From Flavobacteriales bacterium (lineage in GTDB: Bacteria; Bacteroidota; Bacteroidia; Flavobacteriales_F; PHOS-HE28): DNA of 64,000 bases. The notes under the pieces were generated by a model, which saw nothing but the letters and a program-made list of their open reading frames with translations, did not search any database and was not told the origin of the DNA. This document shows positions 36,266 through 44,425 of this stretch, piece by piece. Numbering within the stretch: position 1 is the first letter of the stretch; each line of letters begins with the position of its first letter. Location: the NCBI GenBank assembly GCA_023382455.1, contig JAHDVX010000006.1, forward strand, positions 73,995-137,994, read 5' to 3'. A program made the position numbers and the translations under genes.

Positions 36266-36306
36266 GCTTGTAGCTCATGCCTTCCCTGCTTCCCCGTCCT
36301 CACTTC

Positions 36307-36390
36307 GGTAGTGTTCCAGAACGTCACTTTTGCGATTTATGGACCTGTAATCACCTGAAGGTCATGGAGGTATGGTTTTGCGGTTCCGTC
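36307..36390 (+). repeat. 84-bp direct repeat, copy 1
   Basis: Starts GGTAGTGTTCCAGAACGTCA and ends CGGTTCCGTC. A second copy with only a handful of base changes lies 146 bases downstream. Neither contains a convincing ORF. It may be a duplicated junction from insertion or recombination next to the REP elements. Confidence 0.85.
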
Positions 36391-36452
36391 TGATGGGAGC
36401 GGGTTATGTTTGCCGGAAGGGGAGATATGCCGTCAGGAGGGCTGTAATGCAG

Positions 36453-36536
36453 GGTAGTGTTCCAGAACGTCACTTTTGCGATTTATGGACCTATAATCAC
36501 CTGAAGGCCATGGAAGTATGGTTTGGCGGTTCCGTC
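36453..36536 (+). repeat. 84-bp direct repeat, copy 2
   Basis: Near-identical to the copy at 36307. It directly abuts the first REP-like unit at 36541. The 62 bases between the two copies are not repeated elsewhere in the window. Confidence 0.85.
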
Positions 36537-36540
36537 CCCA

Positions 36541-36764
36541 ACCCACGCTCGGGTGCCCGCGCGAGGCCATAGCAGGATCCCGGCGCTCGGGTCCGGCCTG
36601 TGGGTGGCCTGTGCGGCCCGAGTGCCCGGCCCTTGATCCGCCTATGCCCCCAACCCACGCTCGGGTGCCCGCGCGAGGCCATAGCAGGATCCCGGCGCTC
36701 GGGTCCGGCCTGTGGGTGGCCTGTGCGGCCCGAGTGCCCGGCCCTTGATCCGCCTATGCCTCCG
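36541..36764. repeat. Two tandem 112-bp REP-like units
   Basis: Units at 36541-36652 and 36653-36764 are nearly identical. Each starts ACCCACGCTCGGGTGCCCGC, contains the short stem CTCG/CGAG, and then the longer imperfect inverted repeat GGCGCTCGGG ... CCCGAGTGCC, ending TTGATCCGCC. The stem sequence recurs at 36851-36946 and at 37541-37565, on either side of the RAYT gene, so these are most simply REP-type elements mobilised by it. Confidence 0.8.
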
Positions 36765-36840
36765 GCACACAGGTCTGGACGGGCAGCGCATAAGCAAGAC
36801 CGTTGGCGATCCGCTGAACGGTGGTTACCGGGAGTGGTAT
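36765..36840 (+). pseudogene. 75-bp RHS-core scrap trapped between REP units
   Basis: Translates as LDGQRISKTVGDPLNGGYRE and on to WY, matching the core of the RHS giant (bases ~33815-33880, DGQRISKTVSDPLNGGYRE) almost residue for residue. REP-like units flank it on both sides. It is therefore a piece of a former second RHS gene. Confidence 0.8.
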
Positions 36841-36850
36841 CCCTCTCCCG

Positions 36851-36946
36851 ACGCTCGGGTGTCGGCGCGAGGCCAATACGTATACCCGGCGCTCGGCTTG
36901 ACATGGATGTCAAAAGTCTGCCGAGTGCCCGGCCCTTGATCCGCCT
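36851..36946. repeat. REP-like unit, third copy
   Basis: Starts ACGCTCGGGTGTCGGCGCGA and shares the stem GGCGCTCGGC ... GCCGAGTGCC and the end GGCCCTTGATCCGCC with the tandem units upstream; the loop differs. It ends 29 bases before the RAYT start codon. Confidence 0.8.
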
Positions 36947-36975
36947 CAGGCGGGCTCCTGCTATCTTCGTCTTTC

Positions 36976-37515
36976 ATGAGCGAACACCTCAAAGCCCACG
37001 TTCCGGGAACCTCATATTTCTGCACGCTCACCGTGGTGGGCTGGGCGGATGTGTTCACGCGGCGGCGTTGCGCGGAGGTGGTGCTGGACAGTTTGGCCTA
37101 TTGCCAGGCCAACAAGGGACTTGAACTGTTCGCGTATTGTTTGATGCCAAGCCACTTGCATATCATCGCACGTGTACAGGAAGGCAGGCTGAGCGATGTG
37201 CTGCGCGACTTCAAGAGTTACACGGCCAAGCGGATCTTGGACCTGGTGGTCACGGAGCCGGGCGAGAGCAGGCGGGAATGGATGTCGCGCGTTTTCAAGG
37301 AAGCCGCAGCTGGCACCAACCAGAACCAAGCCTACATGTTCTGGCAAAAGACCAATAGGCCCATCGAAATCCTTGGTCCTGGCATGTTCGAGCAAAAAGT
37401 GGTGTACATCCATAACAACCCGGTGGAGGAAGGTCTTGTTACCTTGCCCGAGCATTATGCACACAGCAGCGCACATCCGGAAAGTGTGCTGAAAATGTTC
37501 GGTGATGAGGGTTGA
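36976..37515 (+). CDS. REP-associated tyrosine transposase (RAYT, Y1_Tnp)
   Basis: A 179-residue HUH-type single-strand transposase. It has the HUH pair in CLMPSHLHII (His60, His62), and the catalytic Tyr is most likely Tyr144 in VVYIHNNPVEEGLV, both hallmark positions of the Y1/RAYT family. Such enzymes nick and join REP hairpins. It is flanked by REP-like palindromes on both sides (36541-36946 and 37541-37565), forming a REPtron-like unit. The gene is GC-rich like the chromosome and appears intact. Confidence 0.9.
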   Translation: MSEHLKAHVPGTSYFCTLTVVGWADVFTRRRCAEVVLDSLAYCQANKGLELFAYCLMPSHLHIIARVQEGRLSDVLRDFKSYTAKRILDLVVTEPGESRREWMSRVFKEAAAGTNQNQAYMFWQKTNRPIEILGPGMFEQKVVYIHNNPVEEGLVTLPEHYAHSSAHPESVLKMFGDEG

Positions 37516-37540
37516 AAAGGCCGGAGGCCGCGAGAGGGCA

Positions 37541-37565
37541 GGCACTCGGCAAACAGCCGAGCGCC
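37541..37565. repeat. REP-like hairpin downstream of RAYT
   Basis: GGCACTCGGC, loop AAACA, GCCGAGCGCC: a near-perfect 10-base stem sharing the stem sequence of the upstream REP units in opposite order. It lies 26 bases after the RAYT stop, and the toxin-tail remnant begins immediately after it. Confidence 0.8.
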
Positions 37566-37569
37566 GGGA

Positions 37570-37686
37570 TGGAGCTTTTTTGAATTCGGTAATAATAAGG
37601 ACTATAGGAATAAGGTGGAAGAATCCTTTGGCACCGAAAATGCTAAAGACAATTATAAAGCGAATGAAGAAACACGTGGTCAATGA
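37570..37686 (+). pseudogene. Remnant of a second orphan toxin tail
   Basis: Open frame without a start, reading FEFGNNKDYRNKVEESFG, then TENAKDNYKANEETRGQ, then stop at 37684-37686. It is AT-rich and hydrophilic, and its stop overlaps the start of the next gene as ATGA (37683-37686), as in the other toxin-immunity pairs. The REP/RAYT unit ends just upstream, so everything in front has been removed. Confidence 0.6.
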
Positions 37687-38255
37687 CTTGCTTTAAATAC
37701 ACTGTTATAGCAAGTATATTGTTCGAATTATCATCGTGTTCGTATGTGAGGAAGTCAGATACAATCCGAAAGGTACTGATTGTAAACAGGTGTTTTGAGT
37801 GTGTGACATATTATGATGTAGGCGATAGTATAGCACCAAAAATAAATATTGGAGATTGTATAAGATGGTCGGATTGTAAAACCACATATCATTCTGATGA
37901 TAGCATGATAGTAATAATTATAGGCATTGATAAATCGGATAGGACGTATACACCTTGTGAATTAGCAAATAATTCTTCAAATAATCACAAAAAGGAACAC
38001 CCCCAATATCCTTGGACGAATGTATCCTGCTTCGATAGCAAAAATGCATATGTCTATATGAACGGCCGTACGATTCATGGGTATTCCACATTGTTTGATG
38101 GATTTGCATTGCGCGATAGCTTAGTGGTGAATATAAAGGGCATGTCAGTGAATATTGATTCAGCGAAGTTCGCCAATTACTGTGCGACGTTGCTCCGTAG
38201 AATGGAAATTACCGCCCTTTCTCAGGAACTTCAGATTCATGCGCCTTGCAAATGA
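37683..38255 (+). CDS. Putative orphan immunity lipoprotein
   Basis: A 190-residue, strongly AT-rich gene. The signal MTCFKYTVIASILFELSSC is a lipoprotein signal with the Cys at residue 19. The mature protein is Cys-rich (RCFECVTYYD, GDCIRWSDCKTTY) and beta-rich. It follows the truncated toxin tail with a four-base overlap and runs into the orphan RHS core, whose first frame overlaps its end. No family recognised. Confidence 0.6.
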   Translation: MTCFKYTVIASILFELSSCSYVRKSDTIRKVLIVNRCFECVTYYDVGDSIAPKINIGDCIRWSDCKTTYHSDDSMIVIIIGIDKSDRTYTPCELANNSSNNHKKEHPQYPWTNVSCFDSKNAYVYMNGRTIHGYSTLFDGFALRDSLVVNIKGMSVNIDSAKFANYCATLLRRMEITALSQELQIHAPCK

Positions 38256-39784
38256 ATTTTTCGAAATTCCATAACACTCTATCGGGCGGTATTATGGATG
38301 TGTTGTGGGCCGACCGCTACAAGAGCCAGTACACCTACGACGCGAACGGGAACATCGAAACGGCGGCCCGCTTTGACGGGGACGGGAACATGTACGATGC
38401 GATGACCTACGGCCACCACGTGGACGCCAACGGGCGCACGTTGCGCAACCGCCCCTACAACATCCAGGACCTGGCCGACCAGGCAGGGAACTATGCACAG
38501 GACATCCCGCAGATGGCCTACCAGCCCAACGGTATCGTGGACCCGCAGGACGCGAACCACACCATCAACACGGCGAACAACTTCAGCTACGACGTGCTGG
38601 GCCAGCGGATAAAGGACGAAAAGGCGGACATCGAGCTGATCGAGTGGACCGCCACCGGGAAGATGAAGCGCGTGCACCACACCACGGCCAGCGGGAAGCC
38701 GGACATCACCTTCGCGTATGATGCCGCGGGCAACCGGATCATGAAGCAGGTGGGCGACCCGGACCAGGACCCCGCGACGGGCTATCGCGAACATTACGTG
38801 CTGGATGCGCAGGGCAATATCATGGCGGTGTACAAGTACACCAACAACGGCAGCGCCAGCCTGAAAGTGACCGAACGGCCCGTGTACGGCAGCAAGCGCT
38901 TGGGGAGCTACACGCGGGCCATGGAACTGGTCGGTGAACAGAGCATAACGGTGTATCCCTATGTGCAGCCGATGCAAGCGCCGTTGAAGCACTACGAACT
39001 CACCGACCACTTGGGCAATGTGGCGGCGGTGGTCACGGGCCGCTTGCTGCCGCTGCTGGGCCCCGGTGTACAGTACCAGGCGGAGGTGGTGAGCGCCGGC
39101 CTGCACGAGCCCTTCGGGCTGGATCTCACGGGCATGAACTGGCACAGCAACGTGAGCAGGTTCGGCTTCCAAAACCAGATCAAGGACCTGGAGTTGAACG
39201 CCATCCACTTCAAGTACCGGGAGTACTTCCCGTCGGATGGGGTTTTTCCATCTACCGATCCGCTAGCTGTAAAGTCTCCGAGTGAAAGCCCATACCTGTT
39301 CGTAGGCGGTAATCCGATAATCTTCGTTGACCCTGACGGCAAATTCAAGCTCAAGTATGATGCTGAAGCACTGAAGAAGGCAGGAGTTACGCAGCAACAA
39401 GTTGCACGCTTTGAGAGCATTGTAAGGAACATTTCCAATCTCGTCAGGGACAACCAACAGGCCCTTGGTGCCATCTCCAACACAACCGGCTTCTCGGCTG
39501 ACCAGGTAATGACGGATTTGTCATTTGGCAAAGGCCCAACCATAGAGGTGACCAACTACGGCCCTGGTGCTCGTGGTGGTAAGGACGGCATTGTCTTCGA
39601 TGTAGGAATCATCAAGCAACTGGCCGGAATTGATGGTGCTGATCAGAAAGAGCTATCTACTCAGGTATTGGGAACTGCACTAACGATATTGCATGAGTAT
39701 GGACATTATGGAGATCAGGTAACCAACGATGGTGAGAATACTGGCCAGTTTGTAAGCTCCCCCAAGATCAGGTGTGCGGGATAG
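38246..39784 (+). pseudogene. Orphan RHS core with HExxH metallopeptidase tip, cut by an IS element
   Basis: The open frame runs 38246-39784; a better start may be ATG 38294, because RHS homology begins at WADRYKSQYTYDANGNIE, the counterpart of ADRYKSAYTYDANGNIETVE in the giant. The RHS-associated core runs to about residue 365 (NPIIFVDPDGKF). The tip contains TILHEYGHYGDQ, with the zinc-peptidase HExxH at residues 483-487. From ~39771 the frame enters IS sequence and stops after IRCAG, so the third zinc ligand and C-terminus are missing. There is no signal peptide or upstream RHS body, so this is a displaced and inactivated module. No immunity gene remains beyond the IS. Confidence 0.8.
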
Positions 39785-39817
39785 TAGAACCGCAAAATCA
39801 ACCTGAACTTTGGGACA

Positions 39818-40084
39818 ATGAGAAAGAGCAAATGGACGGAAGCGCAGATCGTGGCGATGCTGCGCGAGCATGAGCAAGGCCGCAAGGTGGCCGACCTTTG
39901 CAGGGAACATGGCGTGAGCCAGCCGACCTTCTATCAGTGGAAGGCCAAGTACGGCGGCATGGGGGTGAGCGAGCTCAAGGAGCTGCGCGCCCTTCGCGAA
40001 GAGAACACCAAGCTGAAGCTGAAGGTGGCCGACCTCACCTTGGACAAGGACATCCTCAAGGAGATCTTGGGAAAAAAGCCTTAG
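39818..40084 (+). CDS. IS3-family transposase orfA
   Basis: An 88-residue protein, MRKSKWTEAQIVAMLREHEQ: the helix-turn-helix of the IS3 OrfA (REHGVSQPTFYQWKAKYGG), followed by the leucine-zipper region (ELKELRALREENTKLKLKVA). It ends TAG at 40082-40084, just past the frameshift site, so it normally makes OrfA alone and, by slippage, the OrfAB transposase. Confidence 0.95.
   Translation: MRKSKWTEAQIVAMLREHEQGRKVADLCREHGVSQPTFYQWKAKYGGMGVSELKELRALREENTKLKLKVADLTLDKDILKEILGKKP
40072..40078 (+). promoter_or_regulatory. Programmed -1 frameshift site A AAA AAG
   Basis: The heptamer AAAAAAG is read A_AAA_AAG in the orfA frame (the codons around it give GKKP-stop). Slipping back one base enters the orfB frame, which is open from upstream and continues to 40968. 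This is the classic IS3-family slippery heptamer. Confidence 0.85.
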
Positions 40085-40104
40085 GACCCGCCGAGAAGCG
40101 AGAG

Positions 40105-40968
40105 ATGGCACACTGGCTTGTGACGCAGTGCAAGCACAGTGTTCGGCGGGTCTGCAAACTGCTGGGGCTGAGCCAGAGCGTATACCGTTACGTGCCCAAG
40201 CCCAAGGACGACATCGAGGTGATCGAGCACATGAACGCCTGGGTGACCAAGAAGCCCAGTTGGGGTTTTTGGAAGGTGTACACGCGGTTGCGCAAGGATG
40301 GGCGGGTAGTGAACCACAAACGGCTGCACCGGCTCTACACCACGGCCGGGCTCAACCTGCGCCGGCCCACCAAAAGACGCGTGCCGGAGCGAGTGAAGCA
40401 ACCACTGTGCCTTCCCATCGGTCCGAACATCACTTGGAGCATGGATTTCATGGCCGACCGGCTTTTGAACGGCACCAAGGTGCGCACCTTCAACGTGATC
40501 GACGACTTCGGCCGCGAGGCCCTGAACATCACGGTGGACACCTCGATCCGGTCGCAGTACGTGATCCGTGAACTGGACAAGCTGATCGAGTGGCGTGGCA
40601 AGCCCGAACGTTTGCGCGTGGACAATGGCCCGGAGTTCATTGCCCATGAATTGGAACTCTGGGCAGAACACAATGGCATCGGGCTGACCTTCATCGAGAA
40701 GGGGCGTCCCATGCAGAACGGTCTGGTCGAGCGCTTCAACAGGACCTACCGGGAGGAAGTGCTTGATGCCTACATGTTCGAGGACCTTGAGCAACTGCGC
40801 GCCCTTACGGCACAGTTCATCTGGAGCTACAACCAGGAACGACCACACGACTCCCTGCTTGACCTCACCCCGCGGGAGTTCCTGATGAAGTACGGGGCGA
40901 TGCCGGCCTCATTTACCGGGAGCCGGACGCTCTTTCCAACCTTCCTGCTGGACCAGCCTGCCGCGTAA
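40105..40968 (+). CDS. IS3-family transposase orfB (DDE integrase)
   Basis: The orfB product as read from ATG 40105 (MAHWLVTQCKHSVRRVCKLL) is 287 residues; in vivo it is probably made as an OrfAB fusion from 39818. It has the HTH_21 region (FWKVYTRLRKDGRVVNHKR) and the rve integrase core with WSMDFMADRL (first Asp), VDNGPEFIA (second Asp) and ENGLVER-type GLVERFNRTYREEVLD (Glu), so the DDE triad is intact. The element looks active. Confidence 0.93.
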   Translation: MAHWLVTQCKHSVRRVCKLLGLSQSVYRYVPKPKDDIEVIEHMNAWVTKKPSWGFWKVYTRLRKDGRVVNHKRLHRLYTTAGLNLRRPTKRRVPERVKQPLCLPIGPNITWSMDFMADRLLNGTKVRTFNVIDDFGREALNITVDTSIRSQYVIRELDKLIEWRGKPERLRVDNGPEFIAHELELWAEHNGIGLTFIEKGRPMQNGLVERFNRTYREEVLDAYMFEDLEQLRALTAQFIWSYNQERPHDSLLDLTPREFLMKYGAMPASFTGSRTLFPTFLLDQPAA

Positions 40969-41023
40969 TGAGTTTTTCAAGGCATTGGACCAAAGGATGG
41001 GGCAGGGCAGATCGCCCCACACC

Positions 41024-41484
41024 CATCCTCATCCTCCGGTCACCGGCTTATCCCTGGCAGGTTGCTCTCCAGCAGTGCCTGCTTCCGTTATCACCGGCAC
41101 AGCAAAGATCGAGGAACGACCAAACCAACATCCCGGCGAAATGCCGACCTTTAACAATCCGCGTACCTGATCAGGGGAAGCTTACAGTTCGTTCAGCCAA
41201 GGCGCGACGAAAGGAAGTTAGCCATAGCTAACTGACTGAGAAGCAACGCAGGATGGGCGAGCGAGATGCGCTTGCCCAAAGGGGCAATTCGCCTCTCGGC
41301 GAATTGATGCCGCCGGAGTGAGGTTCTTCGAGGTACCCTGAAGGCGGTCAACCGGTCGGGGGCTTTTCAACGCTAGCGGCCTTTGGCAAGAAGGGGCTTG
41401 CGCTTTGTGCGTGTGCTGCTGGCGGCGGCGGGTTGACGGGGTGGACCCGGTGGTGGCACCGGGTCCACTTGCGATAACGATGCA
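41024..41484. other. Non-coding stretch downstream of IS; hairpin at its centre
   Basis: No credible gene. The interrupted RHS tip does not resume here in any frame I checked. A short palindrome GTTAGC-CATA-GCTAAC lies near 41218-41233 and could be a terminator stem, but no T-run follows. This probably represents a deletion scar at the edge of the RHS island. Confidence 0.4.
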
Positions 41485-42384
41485 TCATCCTGCTTGCGCC
41501 GCCGCCTTTTCCCGCCTCCCCACCAACCATACGCCGAGGACGATGCAGGCCGCGCTTGCCAACTGTGGCCAGCCCATGCCCAGTTCGCCGGGCATCCACA
41601 GCCAGGTTACCAGCAGCGCCAGCACGGGCTGCAGGTAGATGAACGAACCGGCCACGCTGGGCTGCACGTGGCGCAGCGCCCAGGTGTTCAGCAGGTAGGC
41701 CACGAAGGTCACCATCACCACCACGAAGAGCAGGCCGCCGATCGCGGCAGCGGAAAGCCCGGGCCAATCCACCGCGCCGCATTCGCGCAGGCCGAAGGGC
41801 AGCACGATCACGCTGCCCACCAGGAAGCACCAGGCCATCACCGTGCTGGCCGAATACTTCGCCATCAAGGGCTTCACCATCACCAGGAAAACGGCATAGG
41901 AGGCCGCATTGATGAAGATGAACAGGTCGCCCAGCACCGATGCGCCGCCGCCCTCCTGCCCGCCGATGATGATGAGCAGCAACGCCCCGATGGCACCCAG
42001 CGCAACACCAACGGCCTTGGCTTTCGTGATGCGCTCCCCGATCAGCAGGCCGCTGAGCACCAGCACCAGGATGGGCGTGGCCACCATGATGATGCTGGCG
42101 TGCACCGGGGAGGTGCGCATCAGGCCGTGGAAGAACATCAGCTGATTGATGGCCACGCCCGAGAGGCCGCATAGCACCAGGCGCTTGGCGTCGGACCAGG
42201 CCACGCGTTCTCGCTTGAGCAACCATACCGGCCAGAACAGCAGGTTGGCGCCGGCCACGCGCAGCAGGATGAAGCCCGAGGGAGAGATCACCGCCGGCAT
42301 CAGCCCCTTGGCCACCACGTAGTTGATGCCGTACAGCAGGTTCACGAGGAACAAGGCGGCCAAGGCCAACGTGCGAGGTTGCAT
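41485..42384 (-). CDS. EamA/DMT-family transporter
   Basis: A 299-residue inner-membrane protein with ten predicted transmembrane helices in two EamA repeats; the start at 42384 (MQPRTLALAALFLVNLLYG) begins directly with helix 1. Landmarks: NYVVAKGLMPAVI, LRVAGANLLFWP, INQLMFFHGLMRTSPVHAS, GERITKAKAVGVALG and the second-repeat PVLALLVTWLWMPGE. Substrate unknown; the family exports metabolites and amino acids. A truncated, deleted copy of the same gene lies at 6790-7048. Confidence 0.9.
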   Translation of the reverse strand: MQPRTLALAALFLVNLLYGINYVVAKGLMPAVISPSGFILLRVAGANLLFWPVWLLKRERVAWSDAKRLVLCGLSGVAINQLMFFHGLMRTSPVHASIIMVATPILVLVLSGLLIGERITKAKAVGVALGAIGALLLIIIGGQEGGGASVLGDLFIFINAASYAVFLVMVKPLMAKYSASTVMAWCFLVGSVIVLPFGLRECGAVDWPGLSAAAIGGLLFVVVMVTFVAYLLNTWALRHVQPSVAGSFIYLQPVLALLVTWLWMPGELGMGWPQLASAACIVLGVWLVGRREKAAAQAG

Positions 42385-42722
42385 GGGGCGGGATCGGGGC
42401 CGTGGCAAAGGTGGTGCACGAACGCCTCGGCATGGAAGGTGTGCAGGAACAGCGGGTGCCGCGTTCGTGCTGCCCATCCTTCCGGGCCTGCTGGCCGTGG
42501 GATTCCTGCTTGCTGGAGCGAGCGGCACGAAATCCGCCTCAAGCTGGTGGCAGCAGCACTCGTGGGGCATTGGCACTCCATGGATCCAATATGCCCCTTT
42601 GCGGAAAGCCAAGGGGACTCCTGCCCTTCTGAAATCCAACCACTTACATCCAATGGGCATTTTCAGGCCACGGATTCCGATCGATCTTCCAAATTTGCGC
42701 CCACCGCCAGTTGCCGCCCCGC
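42385..42722. other. Divergent intergenic region, no gene seen
   Basis: 338 bases between the transporter (minus) and a small plus-strand gene. Open frames here are overlapping low-complexity shadows. It must contain the two divergent promoters, but I see no clear TAnnTTTG/TTG pair. Confidence 0.4.
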
Positions 42723-43145
42723 ATGACGAAAGAGTCCGCCCCGCAAAAGGAACAGGCATCGTACGTTGAGCAGCCGAAAGGAGAGGCGGCCTTGAAGTCC
42801 TCCGGCCATGTGGAGGTGGTGCGGCTCAAAAGGCGCTCGCGCAAGCACCCCGAACTGCTGCTGTTCAAGGGCGCACCGGCCTCGCGGCACAGCGTGGCGA
42901 AAAGCGTACTGATCGAGATCACCACGGACCCGTCGCTGGCCAAGGCACCATGGATGGACCCGGAGAAAGGACGCATCCACCTGTGCTATGCCAGCACGGA
43001 GCATCCGGAGGTGGCCGCACTGATCAGCGACCCCGGCGGCTGGCTGTGCTACTTGTGGACCAGCTCGGACGGCAAGCAGAGCCATGCCTGGTTCCTGCGC
43101 GCGGGTGCCGCACCCTCGGGGCGCAAGTCGGTCAAGCGTCGTTGA
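42723..43145 (+). CDS. Hypothetical protein (140 aa)
   Basis: I choose ATG 42723 (MTKESAPQKEQASYVEQPKG) over 42711 because it gives the cleaner N-terminus. The first ~55 residues are charged and probably flexible; the rest is compact alpha/beta (SVAKSVLIEITTDP, GRIHLCYASTEHPEVAALI, GWLCYLWTSSDGKQSHAWFL), ending in a basic tail. No family recognised, no signal peptide. Confidence 0.6.
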   Translation: MTKESAPQKEQASYVEQPKGEAALKSSGHVEVVRLKRRSRKHPELLLFKGAPASRHSVAKSVLIEITTDPSLAKAPWMDPEKGRIHLCYASTEHPEVAALISDPGGWLCYLWTSSDGKQSHAWFLRAGAAPSGRKSVKRR

Positions 43146-43148
43146 GCA

Positions 43149-43616
43149 TTAATCCTTGGCCCAAAACCTATCCTCCGGCCTACCTCCTTGGGGCTCCGGC
43201 AGGGCCTCGTGTACGCGTTGAACCTCCGCGAGCAGGGCCGGCGTGGCCACTTCGCTGATCCGGGGGAGCAGGCGCCTATCCTCCAACCGGATCAAGGCCT
43301 CCAGCTCCTCCTCGATGTGGGTGAGGGCCACCTCCGGACGCGAACAGCCGAGGATCAGGCGCTGGATCCGGCGATGGGCCGCCAAGGCTTTGCGCACCAA
43401 GGGATCCGCCGGGCCCAGCACGGGGAACAACAGGTCTTCCTCGATGGCGAAATGCGGCACCAGGTGCTCCCGTAGGAACCACCGGCAATAGCGCTGGATA
43501 CGGACGGGCGGCACATCCTTGGCCATGCCCGTGCGGATCTTCCAGCCCAACAGCAGGCCTTCGTGGTGGTCGCGCCCTAAGCCGGCCAGTTCCGGTGCCG
43601 GGTCATTGGCCGGCAT
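43149..43616 (-). CDS. Hemerythrin-like HHE domain protein
   Basis: A 155-residue four-helix protein with His/Glu pairs spaced as in hemerythrin HHE domains: DHHEGLLLGWKI (His17/18), FLREHLVPHFAIEEDLLFP (HxxxE-type) and AAHRRIQRLI, then HIEEELEALI. It likely binds a di-iron centre and senses or handles O2 or NO. Its start overlaps the end of ric by 14 bases, and the cluster reads trHb-ric-hemerythrin on the minus strand, which supports a role in nitrosative/oxidative stress. Confidence 0.8.
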   Translation of the reverse strand: MPANDPAPELAGLGRDHHEGLLLGWKIRTGMAKDVPPVRIQRYCRWFLREHLVPHFAIEEDLLFPVLGPADPLVRKALAAHRRIQRLILGCSRPEVALTHIEEELEALIRLEDRRLLPRISEVATPALLAEVQRVHEALPEPQGGRPEDRFWAKD

Positions 43617-44337
43617 GTGTCAACCGCTTCTCCAGCTCGATGGCGCGGGGGAACATGATGTTGTTCTCCAGGTGGATGTGCAGGTGCAGGTCCGTCTCGA
43701 ACTCCTTCAGCAGGTTGAACGCCGTATTATAGGTGGTACAGCCGTCGGCCGGGGTGGTGAAATCGTTGGTCAGCTTGCGCATGCGCACAAAGCGTTCGCC
43801 TTCATCGGCGTGGTCCTCCATCATGGCGGCTACCGGGTTCTGCACGCTGCCGAAGCGGGGAGTCCTCAGCGGCTCGCCCGTGGCGTTGCTCTTGGCCAGG
43901 TTGCGCACGAAGGGAAAGAGTATGAGCTCCTCCTTCTTCATGTGCATGGCCATCTGCCCGGTGCATTCAGTGAACTCCCGGTTGACCTCGTGCAGCTCCG
44001 GATGGCGGTCGCCGTGCACCAGGCACAGCTTATCGAGGTACTGGCGGATGATGGGCCCGCGCTCCTCCACATAGCGGTGGTGCACGGTCTCCACATGGTC
44101 CGCCAGCTTGTCCAACGGCCACTGGCCCATATCATCGCCGCTCTTGGCCTCGCGTGCCAGTTCGGCGGTGATATCCTCGGCCAACCGGCCCTGGTCGATG
44201 TTCCCCGATTCGCAAACCTCCCGCACGGAGCGTCCGCCCTTGCAGCAGAAATCGATGCCGTACTTGGTGAACACGGCCGCCGCGCGATAGTCCTCCGCGA
44301 CGATGGACCCCACGGTCCGATCCGGTGTGATATTCAT
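43603..44337 (-). CDS. ric: Iron-sulfur cluster repair di-iron protein (Ric/YtfE/ScdA)
   Basis: A 244-residue protein; start at 44337 (MNITPDRTVGSIVAEDY). The N-terminal ScdA_N domain has the signature GIDFCCKGGRSV (Cys31, Cys32), and the C-terminal hemerythrin domain has HxxxE pairs (ADHVETVHHRYVEERGPII, MHMKKEELILFPFV, MMEDHADEGE, LHLHIHLENNIMFPRAIELE). Such proteins repair iron-sulfur clusters damaged by NO and peroxide. It lies between a truncated haemoglobin and a second hemerythrin gene. Confidence 0.93.
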   Translation of the reverse strand: MNITPDRTVGSIVAEDYRAAAVFTKYGIDFCCKGGRSVREVCESGNIDQGRLAEDITAELAREAKSGDDMGQWPLDKLADHVETVHHRYVEERGPIIRQYLDKLCLVHGDRHPELHEVNREFTECTGQMAMHMKKEELILFPFVRNLAKSNATGEPLRTPRFGSVQNPVAAMMEDHADEGERFVRMRKLTNDFTTPADGCTTYNTAFNLLKEFETDLHLHIHLENNIMFPRAIELEKRLTHAGQ

Positions 44338-44425
44338 GGGACAGGTATTTGGTTGATCCGTGTGCGTGCTTGGCCGATCCCTGGGGCCCCGTTGCCCGTC
44401 CATCCCTCTTGCCTCTTGCCTGCCA

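Larger units (their letters stand above)
39771..41023 (+). mobile_element. IS3-family insertion sequence
   Basis: The element holds overlapping orfA/orfB with an A6G frameshift site. Ends are approximate: GGTGTG at 39771 and CACACC ending 41023 are inverse, and further in AACTTTGGGACAATG (39806-39820) pairs with CATTGGACCAAAG (40983-40995) with two mismatches. I could not confirm a target-site duplication. It interrupts the orphan RHS metallopeptidase tip. No second copy is in this window. Confidence 0.8.

Noticed and set aside
37502-37696. 64-codon plus-strand ORF
   Set aside because: It runs through the REP hairpin; the overlapping frame ending at 37686 fits a toxin tail far better.
40968-41231. 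87-codon ORF after the IS transposase
   Set aside because: It spans the right end of the IS and has no protein-like pattern.
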